A stretch of 64,000 nucleotides of DNA. It comes from Steinernema hermaphroditum (lineage: Eukaryota; Nematoda; Chromadorea; Rhabditida; Steinernematidae). The position numbers and the translations under genes were made by a program. The notes beneath the pieces were generated by a model that was given only the letters and a program-made list of their open reading frames with translations, was not told where the DNA came from and ran no database searches. This document shows positions 1 through 14,771 of this stretch, in pieces. Within the stretch, counting starts at the first letter, position 1. Every line of letters begins with the position of its first letter. The stretch lies in assembly GCA_030435675.1 (NCBI GenBank), contig CM059621.1, forward strand, positions 7,006,001-7,070,000, in the 5' to 3' direction.

Positions 1-287
1 CCGGCTCTTGGGGGTGCTGATGACTGCTGCGATGGAAGGAAACTGCCGTCTTTTGTGCACTTGTTTGCCTTGTGGCTTCGACTGTTCAAGAGAGAGTACA
101 AGAGTGCTGGAAGATCAAATATTTCACAAATGCAAAACTCAAAGAACATCTTTTTGGATCAATTTAAAAGATAATTACGGTAGTGATCATGACTTCCAGG
201 TCAAGACTCTTTTGATCCTTGTCGTAGCCGATTCCTTGGACGTAGCTCTTGTTATCATGGACCTTTACGTAAACAAACATCAAACGA
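1..287 (-). CDS. Possible 3' exons of a gene running off the left edge
   Basis: Two exon-like open stretches are seen on the minus strand, 287-179 (after a TAG acceptor, ending at a GTAATT donor) and 105-1 (after CTTCCAG). The first encodes a segment with GIGYDK and LEVMITT. This resembles the segment with GVTYDKKG and LEVAITT in the predicted GPI-anchored protein at 38441-40174, with similar preceding beta-type residues (MFVYVKV against FTFSLEV), so this may be a diverged paralog. The problem is phase: the donor ends in phase 0, while the long open frame in the next exon needs phase 2. In phase 0 the second exon stops after six codons, which could be the true C-terminus. The opposite strand is also open here over about 100 codons. 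The gene boundary is not resolved. Confidence 0.3.
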
Positions 288-882
288 CTATTCAGAACCC
301 ATCGATGAGCACGGCTTAGCACACCGTTGCGGCAAACATGCACTTATCGTAATTATTTTCGTCCCTCTCGCTCCTCATAATTACGACAACATCACCCTTC
401 TTAGGCCTTAGGGCGCGCCGACATAACAGCCTGCGCCCCCAAATGACTCCGCTCCATGCCTCCTCATATGCAGCCGACGAGAAGGCGCCCCTTCCAGTGT
501 CAACTTCGCCGTCCGGCATTTCCGGCGACGTGGTTTGCCCCCGAGATTAGGCAGCTGCGGCCCTCGAAGTCACATTGATTTTCGCGCCTCTCCCTCCCTC
601 GCTCGCTCTTCGCTAATTACGGAAACTTCGAGATCGGATCGCCTCTAGATCCGGTGCCCTCGGGCTACTTAGCCCTCCGCCGCACCGTTGCCGCCGCCCG
701 ATGGCCTTCGGTCGCGCCCCGCGCTCTGTCACAACGCGGCTGTCCGCGCGGCCTCCATCTCCATCGGCGGCGTATTTCCTTTTATTTGTGGCGCAACACA
801 CGATGTTTCTCCCCACCGCCGCGTCCCCTCGCCGCCGCCACCGCAACGTGACTAAATCGCCTCAATCATTGCAGATTCCACA
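288..882. other. Intergenic region with GC-rich block
   Basis: No gene is recognised. It holds a GC-rich stretch (about 480-860) immediately upstream of the ADTRP-like start, probably promoter and 5' leader. Open frames here on both strands are arginine-rich and look like consequences of base composition. Confidence 0.5.
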
Positions 883-2364
883 ATGGGCGCCTTCCGAGTG
901 ATCATCTACGCGCTCATCTTCGGCGTCTGGGGAGGATCGCTCGCCTACGACGTCTTCTACATGCCCCGCATAGGGAGCGAGTGGTGGATTTCGAAGCTCG
1001 TCATGCTGACCATGATAAACTTTGTAGGTTGCTTTTGCAGAAGTACTCGTAGAGTTTTCTCTGTCGGGTGAAGAGGGTCTGAGGACTACCACAGTATTCA
1101 TCGAAAATCTCATAGTCCAGTTTTTTGTTGCAATGCAGATGGGATTTGTGTGTTGCAACATGCACGTAACGTGTGTGTGATCGATTTTTATGCAAATTAG
1201 AAGCTATTCAGCAAGGTGTTCATAGATTTATCCGTCATCATTGTGACCTTTAAAAGGCCCCATTCAGGTGTTCCTGGCCATTGAAATACAACCGCTTTCA
1301 CTATGACGGTCTCCCACAAGTGACAGAGGTCTACGAAATGTTTTGCAGACATTAGACTTGTTCTAGACGAGTGTAGAATAAACCTTTACCTTTTGGAGAA
1401 TAAACTACCGACCCCGACACTGCAAACGTCTAAACTGAAACCCTCAGGGTGTCTGTAGACATTCGTATGTCTTCGGCCTCTTCAGGAAATCAAAAGTCAA
1501 ACACCGTCTTGCGCTCCTTTCCCTCGCTGAGCTTGCAAAACCCTAATTGTAAATATCACCGGAATCAAATTCTCATCGCTAAGAAGAGAACAGAAAAACA
1601 AGTTTTCCACCGTTGCCATGGAAAAAAAAGCAAAAGTTACCGTAAACAACGGAATTCACTGCTTCAGGTGCTGCAAACCGTCTACTCGGCCGTGTGCTTC
1701 TTCTGCGCCGTGATGGACTGGTCAGTGGAGGTGCAAACGGACGACAAAAACAAGCGGAAACACTCGGCCAAACATATCCCCAGCTACTGGCGCCAAACTC
1801 GCCTCCACCGCATCTGCGACTTTATGTACTTCACGAGCGCCCTCCCCGTGGGCCTCGCCACGTCGCTCCTCTTTTGGGGCCTCTACGCCGTGGACCCGCG
1901 CCTCGTGATGCCCGAATGGGTGGAGCAGATGGTGCCTCGTTGGCTGAACCACGTCACCCACACGGCTCCCATCGGATTCCTCCTCATCGACACGCTCCTC
2001 ACGTGCCACCATGCCCCCTCGAAGACCACCGGATCCCTCGTCGTCCTGCTCCTCTTCGCCATCTACTTGGTCATGTAGGCCTCGGGCGCTGCTCTTCCTC
2101 TGAAAAGCGTCTTTCAGCATCGGCGCCGTACGCTTCATCGATGGCTACTGGCTCTACCCCGTCTTCGAAGTGCTCGCGCCCTCCGCCGTCGCCGGCCTCC
2201 TCATCGCCGCCGGAGTCCTCTTCGTCCTCCTCTACTTGATCGGCGACCTCTTCAACTCGATGCTCTGGGGTGAGCCAAGCCTTCGAGCTTTCTTATCTCA
2301 ACTTTGCATTTCAGGAGCCGCGCCCCACTCAGAGATTCCAAGTGGCAAGAGCAAAGCCAACTAA
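883..2364 (+). CDS. ADTRP/AIG1 (FAR-17a) family multi-pass membrane protein
   Basis: Family members of this type (human ADTRP and AIG1) are multi-pass membrane threonine hydrolases acting on fatty-acid esters of hydroxy fatty acids. Exons 883-1023, 1668-2074, 2118-2269 and 2315-2364 join in phase to 249 aa, close to the family's usual 230-250 aa. Hydrophobic segments are spread along the protein, and the GYWLYPVFEVL block near residues 190-200 matches the conserved W-YP motif of the family. The catalytic threonine/histidine pair was not assigned. The first intron (644 bp) is far longer than the other two (43-45 bp). The gene is convergent with CDP-DAG synthase. The family call is from motif recognition; the substrate is inference. 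Confidence 0.85.
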
Positions 2365-2697
2365 ACCGGAACCTATCTCCTTTTGTAATTATTTTGTATG
2401 TAAATAAATTACGATAGATCACCATCAACTTCCACGGCACACAGAGAAAACGACAAGAACTTTACTATATAAGTCAGTTATCACAACCACTGAACAATAT
2501 ATAAATCATATATACATCCAAATAATATTGTTAGCTGCTACATGTATGATTAACAAGAAATATTGGCTCTTAACGGAATAAAGTGTTTTAAGATATTTGG
2601 TGACAGCACAACGGCCATAAGATCATCAGAGTACACAGGAAGGAGGGGAAGAGCGGGGCAATACGGAAAACAACAAATCTATACATAATAGGTGAGA
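2365..2697. other. Shared 3' flank of two convergent genes
   Basis: This A/T-rich stretch lies between two converging stop codons. It contains AATAAA-like sites around 2404 and 2577 for the plus-strand gene and presumably the 3' UTR of the minus-strand gene. No coding signal is seen. Confidence 0.5.
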
Positions 2698-4041
2698 TCA
2701 TATGAGTCCTGCCGCTTCGAGCTGCTCCTTCAGCGAATTGAACACTTGTACTTGGTCTTCGTTGGAGAGGAAGAGAATCTGCTGCACAAGCTTCGCGGGA
2801 TTCGTCACTCTTATGAACGTGTGGATGTAGACGTTGACAAACGTTCCCATCAGCAGCTGGCAATCGAATCGGTCCATCAGTCCTCCGTGCCCAGGGATCA
2901 CATCTCCGAAATCCTTGATCTTGAACGCACGCTTGAATCCACTGGCGAAGAATCCTCCAAACGGTCCTAGAATGGAGGCGAAGAGAGCCATAACTATCGT
3001 ATGGAACAGAAACGGAGTGAACTGGACGACGGCTTCTTTCTTGAGGATACGGTACGGGAACGAAAACGGTCGCGGCACATCGAAGTCACGTAGCTGGAAT
3101 GAAGCCGGAATGGAGCAGTTGGAGTTGTCCTCGCTGTAGTCTTCCAGTGGGCACACAAAGAACGGGTAGCGCATCAGGAAAATGGAGAGCAGCAGTCCAA
3201 AAAGTACGGTGGAGATGGCGCCTCCAATGAATCCTTCCCATGTTTTCTTTGACGAGAGCTTGATGAGTGGCGTTTTTCCAAAGAAGAATCCAAAAACGTA
3301 AGACATAATGTCGCAGCATATAACCATGGCTACGGGTACAAGGAACCATATAATGCCTTGGAAGATATTCTGGATGATCAGGAACGATTGGCTGACAATC
3401 AGTAGCAGCGTAACGTGAGTCCAGGCAAAGAGCGAGAATTGACGCATGTAATATCCTTTCCGCAGCGAGAGCACGAACCAAACGAATCCGGTACAGTATA
3501 GAGTGAAGCTGATCAGACGGTGGTGAGCAACCAGGAAGTGTAGAAATTGATCTCTGCGCAGCACCACGGACCAGAATTCGATGAGGTTTTCTCCAAAGAA
3601 GAAGTAGTTGCTTGTAAACAGGAAGTACCAGGAGAGTGTTCGGAACCACGGCAGATCGAATAGTCGGTACACCGTAAGACCAATTGTGATGATTTCTTGG
3701 AAGCATTTGAACTGAATGGCGAAAACGAGAGCCATAATCCATGTGGCGCCTCGGCTGACGATAAACGTGAATGAGGAAACCATGACGAGCGTGAAGATTC
3801 CTCTGACCACCCAGTTGCGCCATCGTTCTGGAAGCGGAGCCAAGAGTTGATCGATAATGCCGCAGACGTTGTCGGAGCCTTGCGGTAAAGTTTTGGTCAG
3901 TTCGGACATCTTATCTTCGTTCATGTTCATTGTATCAGCATCGGATTCATCGGTTGTCATAACCGCTCGCTTCTTCACCGGAGAACGGTTGTCGTGCGCG
4001 AGTGGCGCGTGTCTTTGCCGTACCGGATCACCCATGTCCAT
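2698..4041 (-). CDS. cdgs-1: Phosphatidate cytidylyltransferase (CDP-diacylglycerol synthase)
   Basis: Converts phosphatidic acid and CTP to CDP-diacylglycerol, the precursor of phosphatidylinositol and related lipids, in the ER membrane. It is an uninterrupted 447-aa frame, the usual length for animal CDS1/CDS2. After a charged N-terminal region of about 60 residues come many membrane segments, and near the C-terminus the full family signature is visible: FKRAFKIKDFGDVIPGHGG followed by LMDRFD. A SKKTWEGFIGG block lies in the middle. I chose the ATG at 4041 because a TTTCAG acceptor ends four bases upstream (exon from 4045), which suggests trans-splicing or a 5' UTR intron. The lack of introns is unusual beside its neighbours. 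Confidence 0.96.
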   Translation of the reverse strand: MDMGDPVRQRHAPLAHDNRSPVKKRAVMTTDESDADTMNMNEDKMSELTKTLPQGSDNVCGIIDQLLAPLPERWRNWVVRGIFTLVMVSSFTFIVSRGATWIMALVFAIQFKCFQEIITIGLTVYRLFDLPWFRTLSWYFLFTSNYFFFGENLIEFWSVVLRRDQFLHFLVAHHRLISFTLYCTGFVWFVLSLRKGYYMRQFSLFAWTHVTLLLIVSQSFLIIQNIFQGIIWFLVPVAMVICCDIMSYVFGFFFGKTPLIKLSSKKTWEGFIGGAISTVLFGLLLSIFLMRYPFFVCPLEDYSEDNSNCSIPASFQLRDFDVPRPFSFPYRILKKEAVVQFTPFLFHTIVMALFASILGPFGGFFASGFKRAFKIKDFGDVIPGHGGLMDRFDCQLLMGTFVNVYIHTFIRVTNPAKLVQQILFLSNEDQVQVFNSLKEQLEAAGLI

Positions 4042-4045
4042 ATTT

Positions 4046-6996
4046 CTGAAACGGAAGCAAATGAGTTGATAGAAAAGGATAAGGAAGACGCGTGGAAACA
4101 ACTAAGAACTTGTGAGAAGCGAGCGCGGTGCAAATAAAAAACGCAAAACCGGCGATAATGAGGTCTTGCGCTCGAGTTTTCAAACATACGCGACTAAGCA
4201 CTAACGGCAGTAAAACAGGATAGCAGGCAGTAAATGACAACCACGTGTGTAATAAACATTGAAAGTGAAATCGATTCAGTATAATCTTTCGCAGGTTGCG
4301 ATCATAAACCAGCAGTTCCAGATGGGTCCTAAAACAACGCTGAAACGAGACTAGCGGTACCACGCGGATGACTAAGGGAGTACGCTTCCGTCGGCGAAGG
4401 GGAAGAGGCCCAACTCGCCGATGCAAATCGGCTGCCGTCGGCGCCCATTTGTCATCGTCGCATCACGCAAATGCTAATTGTGCACTGAGTGCTACCCTAA
4501 AAAGCTTCTCTACCTGCATACGAGAAAGCCACATTGACAAAGAAACGCAGATTGTTAAATTCGTTTGACTACGCTTCTTATAAAAATCGATAGCGGCGTG
4601 GCGGGCCGACTCCTCTTCGCTGAGGTTCTTGATAAATAAGAGACGCGCCGTGTTGGCACGTTGACTTTGACCCCTAAACGTAGGGAGCAAAGATTTAAAT
4701 GGCGGGCTTTCGACAGTACATTGTAATATGACATTGAAAAACAGGAACGAATGGCAACATCGAGGAACTTATTACAGTAGGCGGACACAAAAAGTTGCAC
4801 TTTCATGAATTCACCTCGAAAATAATGTAACCGGTACAACACTTTGGCCGTACTGCTTACAGAAAACAGTCTTTATGCCTGGCGTGTCATATATTATGCT
4901 ACAAATCTCTCACATCGCAATTTGATAAACTTGAATTTGAACAACGTATAATGATCAGAATCGGGAAAGGGGACTTATTACAAGGCGACTTTCCACTCGT
5001 TATTCACCTCGAAGAACTTAATGCAAGTGGTCTGACCTGACAACAATCTGGAAGAGCTGAAATTATGAAACAAGTCGCTGCAGTCGAGAGTGATCAAATG
5101 TCAAACACAAAGCACACAGAAAACATATGATTCACATAAAACAGCTGTGTGCAGAGCGTAAGAGATAGCTCTTATCATTGAACGAAAAATCAGCGATGAA
5201 AACGTGATCAAATCAATGTGACAAGTTCAAACACCACAATCATTTTATAACTGTTTCGAAGGAAGCGCCTTAAGCATGCGAATCGAATTTGAATCGAAAC
5301 GGAAGATCTTATCAAAATGGTGTGAGTCCCAAGCACAAAGCGGGATCAGTGTACGCAGTCCGCAGCACTTTACACATTGCGTTCCCATAAAGTACGATCG
5401 CGTTTCACACCAAAAGTCAGTGGAAAAAATCTCATAAAGTGAAAAGCGAACGCTTTTATCAAATATGAGCTACCGTAGGCAACGGTCCGTAGCCTATCTA
5501 AAGCGAAAATGACATGAAGTGGGTCAAACGTCAAGACCCAGACGTTCTAGATGAAAAGAAAAAGATCCTACTCTAAAAAAGACGCTCTCTAAAACAACGA
5601 GCGTTTCTCCTTCAGAACGTCGAAGATTCGGTCGTACATATGAATATCTCCGTCGAAATCTCATAAAATGTCCATATGATTCGCACTGACCAGCACGCTT
5701 TGCAGAATCGATGCAAAAGCAATAAGCGTATGTTCGCCTCTAATCGCAATTTGTTTACTGCTTTAATCGGATGTCAAGCTCATCCTCTCCACAATCGGAC
5801 ATATTTGCGATTTACGACCTGATCGCAAAGACGACCGATAAGAACCGCCTTCACTTCCAATTATTAGGGCCGTGAGTTAACATAAATTTTGATCCACGTA
5901 TTCGTGCTGTTCCGACCAGTCACCAAAAAACGTCTTATCGACGGAGAATGTCGCCGCAGATCGTGTCAACCCACTCCTTTGCTTCGATTATTGATCTCCG
6001 AAGAAGAAGCATCGCAACAACCGGCAGAAATCGCCCGAAGCGCATCGCACTCGTCATCGGTGTCATTACACAACGCGGGCAGACACGGTTCGTGCATCTC
6101 TTCTACGAGCGCCGCTCTGGACAAGCGCGCGGGTGCCCCCGCCCCCGGAAGGAACCGATTCTGCACTTGTGCCGCCAGCACTTCTTCTTCGAAAAGAAGC
6201 GCCGCTCGAACGAGACGAGACGGACGAATGGTCTACTTTTTGCGACGGGCCGCGGTGACGAGGCCTGGGGTCCCGCAGCGACGTGCCTGCATACAGTGTG
6301 ACAGTGGCAGCTTGAGCAGTTCGGCTGAGTATCACACGTCGCGGCGGCGACGATCACTTGGCGCGACACTGCCTGCCGCCTTGAGGGACCGCGCGGCGCG
6401 GCTATCGTAGTCCGCAAGGCGACGTTTTTTCGTGTTCTCAACACTCCAGCCCACTTTTGGCGGCTTCCCAAACCTTTCGTCGGACCACCTTTTTCTGCCC
6501 ACCAACTGCTGCTATCGCCTTCTGCGAGCTACGTTGGATTCGGAACGCCTCTGTCGCCACTTTCCGGCTCAATGGCTGCCGGGCGGATAACCGTCATGAC
6601 CGGTTTCTTGCACATTTTTCTGTGAAGTGCGAACGTCGCCAACTTGTCGGCGTTCCCAGCCTACATGCGAGATTGCCCGGCCGCCCGCCACGAAACGAAC
6701 AACGAATCGACCTGTGAAAGATTATCGTTGTTATCCTGATCCGATTGATTTTAGAATTCGCCGCGCCGACGTGTTTTTCTTCTTCTCCGCGCTATGGTTT
6801 CACGAACAAAGTCACCTAATTCATTCTTTTCAGGTTGTACAGTGTAATTATTTGTGTATATTAACTCCTTTCCCCATAATAGCAGTTGTATTATAGTTTT
6901 GTCAACATTTCTGTCCAAAATTTTCGCTGTATATTTTGTACAAAGTTTCCAATCCCCTTTTGTATTTAAAACAAGGAGAAAAAGAAGCTAACGGTA
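4046..6996. other. Divergent intergenic region between cdgs-1 and the PUF gene
   Basis: About 2.9 kb separate the two divergent starts. No convincing coding exon is seen. The part at 5940-6720 is GC-rich with overlapping arginine-rich open frames on both strands. A TTTTCAG at about 6828-6834 could be the acceptor of a 5' UTR exon of the PUF gene. It probably holds the promoters of both genes. Confidence 0.5.
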
Positions 6997-9641
6997 ATGG
7001 CAATGGCTGATCAACAGTGGTCCTCTACCAACAACTACTCCATGTGGAACGGAGGAGCTGTCGCCCGCTCTGGTTGGTTTTTTTATCTCGATGAAGTTCC
7101 TTACTCTCTGCCTGCAGAACATGCCGTGAGCAATCCGATCATGGTAGGCGCTGGAACTTCTGGAGCGGTGGCTATGATGTCGCCAAGATCAGCGGGAGAG
7201 CAAACTGGTATCTGCCTGCAAATGGTGGAAAACGTGCTCAGTTCCTCGCCTGGACGTGACCCAAAATTTGTGCGTTTCTTTTATTGCCGATCAACGGCTG
7301 ATCATCACCTTTATAGGGTCTGACACCCGGCGGACCGGCAAAAATAAAGACCGATCGAAAAGCGAACGGGAATGCGAAGAATGCCGATGCTGACGAAGCT
7401 AACAATAGCAACGTGAACGCTGAACAAACTACGCCGACAGGCGTCGCCGTCCCTTACAGCGGAGATCTGGCGCTCAACATTGGCTCGCCTCCTGATTACA
7501 TGAACCATTTCCAGTACTTCAACCAGTCCGGGTTTGGCTTCTCTAACGGTCCTGGCCAGTTTGGCACTACGCCGACCAATTACGGCTACGGATCATGGAA
7601 TGCCGTGTACAACACTTCCATAATTACCCAAGCCGATCCCAGTGCCGCCGGGGCTCCTGTACAGAGGCCTGCCGACTCCCAAACGAACAACTCGACGAAC
7701 CACGCTATATATTCAGCCTCTCCGCCCAACATGTTCGTGGGATATCCTCCTTCCAGCAACATGATGGGACTGACAGCGTCGATGAACTCGATGTCTATCA
7801 ATCAGGGCCCACCGAACAACAGGCGCGACTCGTTCAGCTCCAACGGACAGTCCATGAATGGACCCAGCTACAATGGAGCTGGACCGCATAACATGCACAA
7901 CCCTCAGCAACCATTCTACGTCGTGACTCCTCAAAACCCAAATGCGCTCAGTTCGAGCCCAAATGTCTTTGGTATGACTCGAGTTACTAATGGTCGCTAT
8001 TTAAATATTTAGGCTTCCAGTCGTTCGGCAACAGCAACATGGTAAACCCTAACAACGCGATCATGAATCAGCGTAACATGTACGGAGCGCTCGGCCAGCA
8101 AATGCCATCGATGAATTATAGTCACAATGGCAACACAATGACGTCAAACGGAATGTCGAGCAGTCGCCGAATGGGATCTTCTTCGGGCATGAGCCGCAAC
8201 GGACTCGGCAGCACTTCTGACTCCTCCGACCGCAACTCGATGAACCGTTCGCAACTGCTGGATGAGTTCCGTAACAACCGCAGCCCTCATCTTCAACTTT
8301 CTGATTTGGGCAAACATGTCGTGGAGTTTGCCCAAGATCAGCACGGTTCCCGATTTATCCAGCAGAAGCTTGAACGCGCCAGCCAGAAGGAGAAGCAGGC
8401 GGTATTCGAAGAAGTCATCGCCCACGCGCATCCTTTGATGACTGACGTGTTCGGAAACTACGTGATTCAGAAGTTCTTCGAATACGGGACGCAAGAACAG
8501 AAGTCCCAACTCACCGGTGCCATACGAGGGAACGTTCTGAACCTCGCGCTTCAGATGTACGGATGCCGTGTCATCCAGAAAGCGCTCGAATCAATTGACC
8601 CTCAACAGCAGCTGGAAATTCTAAAGGAGATGGAAGGACAAGTGCTTCGCTGTGTGAAAGATCAAAACGGCAACCATGTCGTCCAGAAGGTGATCGAACG
8701 CGTTGAGCCCCATCGCCTGCAGTTCATCATCGATGCTTTCGTCAAGGGCAACAACAATGACACCGTGTTCACCCTGTCCACTCACCCATACGGCTGTCGT
8801 GTGATCCAGCGTGTCCTCGAGCACTGTCTTGAAGAACAAAAGCGCCCTGTTCTGGAGCAACTTCACGCCAACATCAAGACTCTCGTCACAGACCAATACG
8901 GCAATTATGTGATCCAGCATGTCATTGAGCATGGCGCGCTTGACGATAGAGACCGCATCGTCGCCCAAATCCGCGGAGATGTCCTCAAGTTTGCTCAACA
9001 CAAGTTTGCCTCAAACGTTATCGAAAAGTGCCTAACATGTGGAGCTGCCCACCATAAGAACTCTCTGATTACCGAAGTTTGTGGCAATCCCAATGAGTAA
9101 GTTTGAATGTTCCACAGTGCTAGCATATCGTTAATCTTTGCAGTGGAACGCCCACACCTCTTCTTGACATGATGCGCGATCCGTACGCAAACTACGTTGT
9201 CCAGAAGATGCTCGATGTTGCTGACAGTCCTCACAGAAAGAAGATGATGCTCGCCATCAAGCCTCACATTCCTGCTCTCCGGAAGTTTAACTATGGAAAG
9301 CATATCATTAGTAAGTTTTTCGTATACCCGACTTTACTAGCTCTTTCTGCCATGCCGGTTTACTATTTTGTGTTTTTGGTGCCAAAGCAGAGCCATAGAA
9401 AAGGCCGGTTTCTGGTAGTCACTTGACTCATCAAAAGTGATAACTTCGTACCCGGCCAACAAACAATTTGTAGAAAGTCTGAACCATATTAACAAGTCTT
9501 GTTTCAGCGAAGCTCGAGAAGTACTTCCAGAAGCAGAACGGCGGCAGCGTGTTCTCGAACGCGGGCGATTTCGTTGTTCAGGACATGGTGTCTCCATCTG
9601 CTCATGCTCACCCGGGCCTCGGTCAGCCTCCGCTGTTCTAA
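6997..9641 (+). CDS. Pumilio/PUF RNA-binding protein, copy A
   Basis: PUF proteins bind UGUANAUA-type elements in 3' UTRs and repress or localise mRNAs. Exons 6997-7072, 7118-7269, 7317-7971, 8013-9096, 9144-9310 and 9508-9641 give 755 aa. Residues 1 to about 370 are low-complexity (Asn, Ser, Gly, Gln, Met). The Pumilio domain covers about 375-715 with eight repeats. Their base-contact residues read SR-Q, NY-Q, CR-Q, NH-Q, CR-Q, NY-Q, SN-E and NY-Q, exactly the order in human PUM1 and fly Pumilio, so the target should be the canonical UGUANAUA. Of the C. elegans PUFs it looks closest to the PUF-8/PUF-9 type (inference). A second, inverted copy lies at 14772-16997, with near-identical exon 4 and introns. 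Confidence 0.95.
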
Positions 9642-11776
<2,135 letters not shown>

Positions 11777-13447
11777 AGAAAATAACCGAGTATGTACGTA
11801 TCAACACGGAGAGTAGCCTTATTAGCCTGATAGGACCTTGTTTTGTTGTTGTTTTTGTTGAATTTCCAAAACACACTTGATCCAGCAATGTGCTTTATGG
11901 GGCCAGTGAGGTCCACTCACCATGTATAATTTGCTTGTAGGGAGCGTGAAGAGCAATGATAAAGTTCGCGTAGTGCTCGCAAATCGATCACGCGACAGAT
12001 GGTATATGAAAAGCAGAGGTCCGATGAACGGAAAGGGAAAAGAAGTTCGTCGGATAATTTATGATGTTGCACTTTTGATAACTCGTGTCGCTTTTTGCAG
12101 CTGCTGCTGTCTTGAGTCTAGACATGGGGCATAATATGGGGGCGAGTAACTGCAGGGGGACCGGCTGTTCCACAGAATCTAGACATTGGTACGGAACCTA
12201 GACGTCAAATAGAGTATACTCTAGACGGAGCGCAACAACATTTCAGCAAGTGACTGAAAAGGGTCCGGTTGTTCCACCTGGATGTCACGGGAAGATTCTC
12301 CTAAATCTACAGTATACGGTAGTTAACTCACACTTCGATTATGAGTGATCGCATCACTCAACGCACAATAACCGCGCCAATCATGCATCGAACATGGATT
12401 GTGTGACCTCTCTTTCTCGCGCAGCTGCGAAGGTCAGCCGCGTCGCCGGATGCCCATTTACAATCTCGCTTGTCACCACGCCTGCGACAGCCTCCTAAAT
12501 CGCCTCTATTTGTTTGGCCCGCTCACTTTTCAAACTCCATCCTCCGATGCCCTCTGCGCTACATCACTCCTGGGACCACTTTTACGTCCCTCTGGTGTTA
12601 AATCGATTCGGGCGCATCTGGAGGCGCATTAGGCGGCGACCCAACTGGACGGCGCTAATTAACGCGCACATCGGCGTCGTTTTTTCCTCTCCTAGTGACC
12701 CGTCGGGCGTCCGTCGTCTCCTTATTCATGCGGGCCGCGCGCGTTTTTGCCATTTCCATCCGATATGCATGAAAATTCCTCCGAAAACTCACCCGTGCCG
12801 TGAAGTCTTCGCTTCTTGGGGGTTTATCAGACGCCTTCGCGTTGTCTCTCCGTTGTCTCTGTCCACAAAAGGACATTGCGTCTTCGATTTGTTTGATTTG
12901 GCGCACCTCCGTTTGCACTTTGAGTGCGATCGATTTCCCGTGCCACCGCCGACGGATTTGCGGCCGACGCCGTTGGGGGACGGAAAACCTGCGAGAGGGT
13001 TCACCGGACACCGCTTCTCTTTAGAATTTCTGGCAAAAAAAAATATTAAAAACGCTTTCTTTCTGTAAAAACTTAATTCCTGTTTGCTGTGGAGAATGTT
13101 CCCTCAATGACATCTCCAGATTACGGTAGCCATGTCCAGTTCTTCTTCATCATCTAGAGTGTCGGCTTTCAGGCTTTGTAGTCTGGCACCACCAGTTTTC
13201 TCGCTTATCCAAATCCGATAATCCAAAACAACAACAGCTTATGATTTCCGGCTGATTCCCGAAAAGCGGCGATCTCTCCACTATGGTCGTCCATAGACGA
13301 TTAGCCACTTCCCCTACGAAACTGGTTGTTCGAACGGATTAAGCGCCGAGCATCCGGTCCATGCCACGCGAAATTATCCCCGAAAAACAGCCTGAACGCT
13401 TCCGCCTCGCGTGACGATATGGTCAATTGCATGCATCTTTGCAGAAC
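11777..13447. other. Intergenic region upstream of the tubulin acetyltransferase
   Basis: No gene is recognised over about 1.7 kb. The part at 12400-13010 is GC-rich with overlapping open frames on both strands and no splice-consistent protein. It presumably contains the promoter of the downstream gene; a TTTGCAG acceptor ends at 13444, just before its start codon. Confidence 0.5.
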
Positions 13448-14425
13448 ATGGAGATCGCCTACAATCTGGCCGAAGTGTTCGAGGAGCCGATCCAGCGCGT
13501 GGACCGTGACATGTTGCGCAAACTGTACACTCGCCGCTTCGGCGCTGTCCAGGACGCGATAGATAAGATGGGAGCCCTGTCGTCGAGGGAGCAGGGGCTG
13601 CGCAGAATCCTCACTTCCTACGAAAGACTCCTCGAGTCGGAGGAGGAGCAGCTTATCTACATCATGTGGAAGAAGCACCCTACCGCTACGTAAGATCGCC
13701 AGAAGGGACGTCGTACGTCAAGAGAGCCTCTTAGAAACGCATCGATAGTGGTGGCGATGCTCAAAGTCGGATTCAAGAATCTGTATCTCTTCGACTCGGC
13801 GATGAACGCTTTCCGAGAAAGAGTCTTCAGCGTGCTCGACTTCTATGTCTATCACTCTCTGCAGAGACAGGGCAACGGCCACCAGCTCTTCGATTTTATG
13901 CTGCAGGTTAGCAGGGAACTGAGTTATATATATAGTGCCCTCGTGTGACGGAGAGTAGAACGTTTGCGGTAGAGGGATACGGTAGGACTTTCACGCACGT
14001 CTTTCAGAAGGAGGGCATCATTCCGATGCAGTGCGCCATCGACAAGCCTTCGGACTCTCTCGTCCGCTTCATGGCAAAGCACTACGGTCTTGAGAACCCT
14101 GTCTGGCAGACGACCAACTACGTCGTCTACCCGGATTTCTTCGCAGACAAGGAATCGATTACAGAAGAGACAGCGCGCACTCCGCGGTCATCTCGCGTCT
14201 CCGAAAAGGCACACTGCATGTCCCCACCGATTCACCATGTAACCGTCGCTAGAAATGATCTTCGCCAATGAGACATTTCAGAGAATCGCCAGTCGCGACA
14301 GAGGAGAGTCGGTCGGTGGCCTGCTTCACGGCACGGCCCTCCCCCCAGCCAGAATGGTCGCCGCTCCGGACACCCCACAAGGCCTCCGAAACAGTCGCGA
14401 CTTTGGTCATCAGAAACTATGGTAG
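13448..14425 (+). CDS. Alpha-tubulin N-acetyltransferase (ATAT1/MEC-17 family)
   Basis: Acetylates Lys40 of alpha-tubulin inside microtubules; in C. elegans the MEC-17/ATAT-2 enzymes act in touch neurons. Exons 13448-13689, 13735-13906, 14008-14238 and 14282-14425 join to 262 aa. Diagnostic blocks are VAMLKVGFKNLYLFD, VLDFYVYHSLQRQGNGHQLF (acetyl-CoA loop Q-R-x-G-x-G), a CAIDKPSDSLVRFMAKHYGL segment and the NYVVYPDFF end of the fold, in the same order as human ATAT1. The start follows a TTTGCAG acceptor by three bases. The C-terminal tail (about 60 residues after the catalytic domain) is short and basic and ends in GHQKLW. A more upstream ATG at 13361 exists in another frame but is not needed. 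Confidence 0.95.
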
Positions 14426-14771
14426 AAGAGGACGCTGATCTCAACATCAACACTGATAACCGCTGCCCCAGGAGAGCTTCAAATAAATACTACACTCACA
14501 CAACGCTAGTGCACAGCAAGCACCCCACGTATAACACTGTTTTTACAAATAAATACAAGCTCAACTCCCTTCTTCGAACTTCTCTGCCATTTGCGCGAGG
14601 ATCATCAGCTGCGGTAGAAGCGACACTCCGCATACGCGCCTACACTGCATAACAAACCAATCATACAACAATGTTTTTACAAAACAACAACAAAATAATC
14701 AAACTGATAACAAGTAGATGTACAGATACAAATGTACAAATCGGAGAAATTGAACAATGAGTCTAGAAGTC
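14426..14771. other. Shared 3' flank of tubulin acetyltransferase and PUF-B
   Basis: Region between two converging stops. AATAAA motifs near 14481 and 14548 suit the plus-strand gene. No coding signal is seen. Confidence 0.5.

Noticed and set aside
5889..6717. Overlapping arginine-rich frames upstream of the PUF gene
   Set aside because: Both strands are open because of GC-rich composition; no splice-consistent protein emerges.
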